DNA of 7,811 nucleotides from Kiritimatiellia bacterium (GTDB lineage Bacteria; Verrucomicrobiota; Kiritimatiellia; UBA8416; JAIOPI01), in the NCBI GenBank assembly GCA_028822745.1, contig JAPKCZ010000078.1, positions 1 to 7,811 on the forward strand, written 5' to 3'. Positions 6,675 to 7,811 of the stretch are shown piece by piece. The notes beneath the pieces are model-generated. The model was not told the origin of the DNA. It made no database searches and saw only the letters and a list, made by a program, of their open reading frames with translations. Both the position numbers and the translations under genes were made by a program. The number at the start of each line of letters is the position of its first letter. Positions within the stretch are counted from its first letter, which is position 1.

Positions 6675-7749
6675 CAGCTACTGCCTGTGCCTGCATGGAT
6701 AATTCGGCGGCGAGAAATGCATGTTCTTGCGTCATTGCCTTTTCGGTACGGTTCAGAACGTCCAGAATCAGTTCGCCGAAGAAGGGGTAGCCGATCTTGC
6801 CCTGGCATTCGATTTCCTTCTCCGATTCGCCATCGACGAGGAATATGCGGTTGCCGGACGTTTCGCGGGCGACGTCGAGGTATTTCCGGATTTCGATCGT
6901 TCCTTTGGTTCCGAGCACAAAACTGCGTCCGTCACCCCAACCACGCAGACCACCCGGGTTGAACCAGTCCAGGCGGCAGTAGCAGGACGCACCGGTGTTG
7001 AGTGTTAGTGAGGCTTCGCCGAAGTCTTCCAGTTCGGGTGTGTCGGGGTTGCCGAAGTTTTCGACGCGAGCGAAATTCACCTTGCCGGATGTGGCTCCCG
7101 TGTAGTTCAAGAACTGTTCGAACTGATGTGAGCCGATGTCGGTCAGAATCCCGCCGTATTTATTTTTCTCGAAAAACCAGTCGGGTCGCGAAGGCGCGTT
7201 CAAATTATGTGGGGCCATGATCAAGACTTGCAAGACATCACCGATGACGCCCTGCTCGATAAGCTTGCCGGCGTACCAACTTGACTCGTTTGACAGGCGT
7301 TCACCGAAATAGACCATGTATCGGCGGCCTGTCTCCTTCACTTTTGCGCGCGCTAGGTCGAGCTGCTCGAGCGTCGTGAAAGGAGACTTATCTGTGAAAT
7401 AGTCCTTGCCCGCGTCAAGGGCCTGCAGGCCCACGTTGCAGCGCTCGCTGGGTATGGCCGCGGAGGTGACGAGTTGAATGCTGTCGTCTTCGAGAATGTC
7501 TTCGTAGCGCGATACAATTTTTGCATCTGGATAGGATTTTGGAATGTTGCCCAGCTTCGCGGGGTCCGGTTCGTAGATATACTTCAGCGTTCCCCCTGCG
7601 TCGGCCAGGCCGCCGATTTGACCGAAAATGTGACCGTGATCGAAGTGTGTTGCTGCAAAATTGAACTCGCCTGGCGCGACGACCTTTTTGGTCACTGCGG
7701 CTACCGGTGCATAATTCATTCCGTCGCGTGATGTTACATCAGATGCCAT
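6655..7749 (-). CDS. Gfo/Idh/MocA family NAD(P)-dependent oxidoreductase
   Basis: A 364-residue protein, the usual family length. The N-terminal Rossmann domain begins near residue 29 with FAATHFDHGHIFGQIGGL, where the canonical G-x-G is replaced by A-T-H, as in the DHGHI-type subgroup. YEPDP (59-63) closes the second strand that binds the cofactor ribose. The conserved catalytic lysine is K121 in FTDKSPFTT (family motif EKP). The C-terminal domain has GGILTDIGSHQFEQFL (199-214), with D204 and H208 at the usual D-x-x-x-H positions. The family oxidises or reduces hydroxyl groups of sugars, inositols and related compounds with NAD(P); the substrate cannot be told from the sequence. There is no signal peptide, so it is probably cytosolic. 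The ATG at 7749 is supported by AAGGA eight bases upstream. It is followed by the secreted PQQ-like propeller, suggesting a joint role in carbohydrate use; this is inference. Confidence 0.92.
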   Translation of the reverse strand: MASDVTSRDGMNYAPVAAVTKKVVAPGEFNFAATHFDHGHIFGQIGGLADAGGTLKYIYEPDPAKLGNIPKSYPDAKIVSRYEDILEDDSIQLVTSAAIPSERCNVGLQALDAGKDYFTDKSPFTTLEQLDLARAKVKETGRRYMVYFGERLSNESSWYAGKLIEQGVIGDVLQVLIMAPHNLNAPSRPDWFFEKNKYGGILTDIGSHQFEQFLNYTGATSGKVNFARVENFGNPDTPELEDFGEASLTLNTGASCYCRLDWFNPGGLRGWGDGRSFVLGTKGTIEIRKYLDVARETSGNRIFLVDGESEKEIECQGKIGYPFFGELILDVLNRTEKAMTQEHAFLAAELSMQAQAVADAARTA

Positions 7750-7756
7750 AAGTGTG

Positions 7757-7762
7757 TTCCTT
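7757..7762 (-). promoter_or_regulatory. Ribosome binding site of the oxidoreductase gene
   Basis: On the minus strand AAGGAA precedes the ATG at 7749 by about seven to eight bases. It fixes this start over the in-frame ATG at residue 11, which has no comparable site. Confidence 0.6.
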
Positions 7763-7790
7763 GGTTGAGGCGTCTAGACCCATTCGTCAA

Positions 7791-7805
7791 TTGTCGTGCT
7801 GACAA
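7791..7805. repeat. Short perfect inverted repeat upstream of the oxidoreductase gene
   Basis: TTGTC (7791-7795) and GACAA (7801-7805) are perfect five-base arms around GTGCT. It lies about 40-55 bases upstream of the oxidoreductase start, so it could be an operator half-site pair, but arms this short arise easily by chance. The nearby GTCTAGAC at 7772-7779 is also palindromic. Confidence 0.3.
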
Positions 7806-7811
7806 AGGAGG
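7804..7811 (+). promoter_or_regulatory. Perfect Shine-Dalgarno sequence at the window edge, possible start of a divergent gene
   Basis: The last eight plus-strand bases, AAAGGAGG, match the anti-Shine-Dalgarno core fully. All start sites inside the window have weaker sites. A plus-strand gene beginning within about 5-10 bases beyond the window would be divergent from the oxidoreductase. The start itself is not visible. Confidence 0.35.

Overview
The window reads as an ordinary bacterial chromosomal segment of moderately high GC with six protein genes, one cut by the left edge. No RNA gene, insertion sequence, CRISPR array or phage gene was seen. The repertoire points to the PVC superphylum, most likely Verrucomicrobiota (Opitutae-like), Lentisphaerota or Planctomycetota. 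It has a secreted PQQ-type propeller starting with WPQWRGP, a TolB-like propeller joined to PKD and LamG-type domains, a Gfo/Idh/MocA oxidoreductase with a DHGHI nucleotide-binding loop, and mostly weak Shine-Dalgarno sites. This assignment is inferred from protein style; no phylogenetic marker is present.

Layout: (1) 1-3696, minus strand, transcribed right to left: panB (ketopantoate hydroxymethyltransferase), a large secreted propeller/PKD/lectin-like protein, then purU (formyl-THF deformylase, cut by the window start). Gaps of 44 and 22 bases suggest one transcription unit. Both enzymes use folate one-carbon carriers; the exported protein between them has no obvious link to that chemistry. 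(2) 3697-3798 is a divergent intergenic region with a plausible minus-strand promoter. (3) 3799-5214, plus strand: an exported protein joining a C39/papain-like domain to a zinc metallopeptidase (HELVH) domain. (4) 5215-5300 is a convergent intergenic region with a G-rich tract that fits the G-quadruplex consensus and no clear hairpin terminator. (5) 5301-7749, minus strand: a Gfo/Idh/MocA oxidoreductase followed by a secreted PQQ-like propeller whose longest reading overlaps its 3' end, so these two are probably one operon. (6) 7750-7811 is an upstream region that ends with a perfect plus-strand Shine-Dalgarno sequence, suggesting another divergent gene just outside the window.

The most distinctive item is the two-domain protease-like protein at 3799-5214. 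Next are the domain mosaic inside the panB-purU unit, the unusual active-site surroundings of PanB, and the G-rich tract. I did not find convincing evidence of a wholly new multi-gene system.
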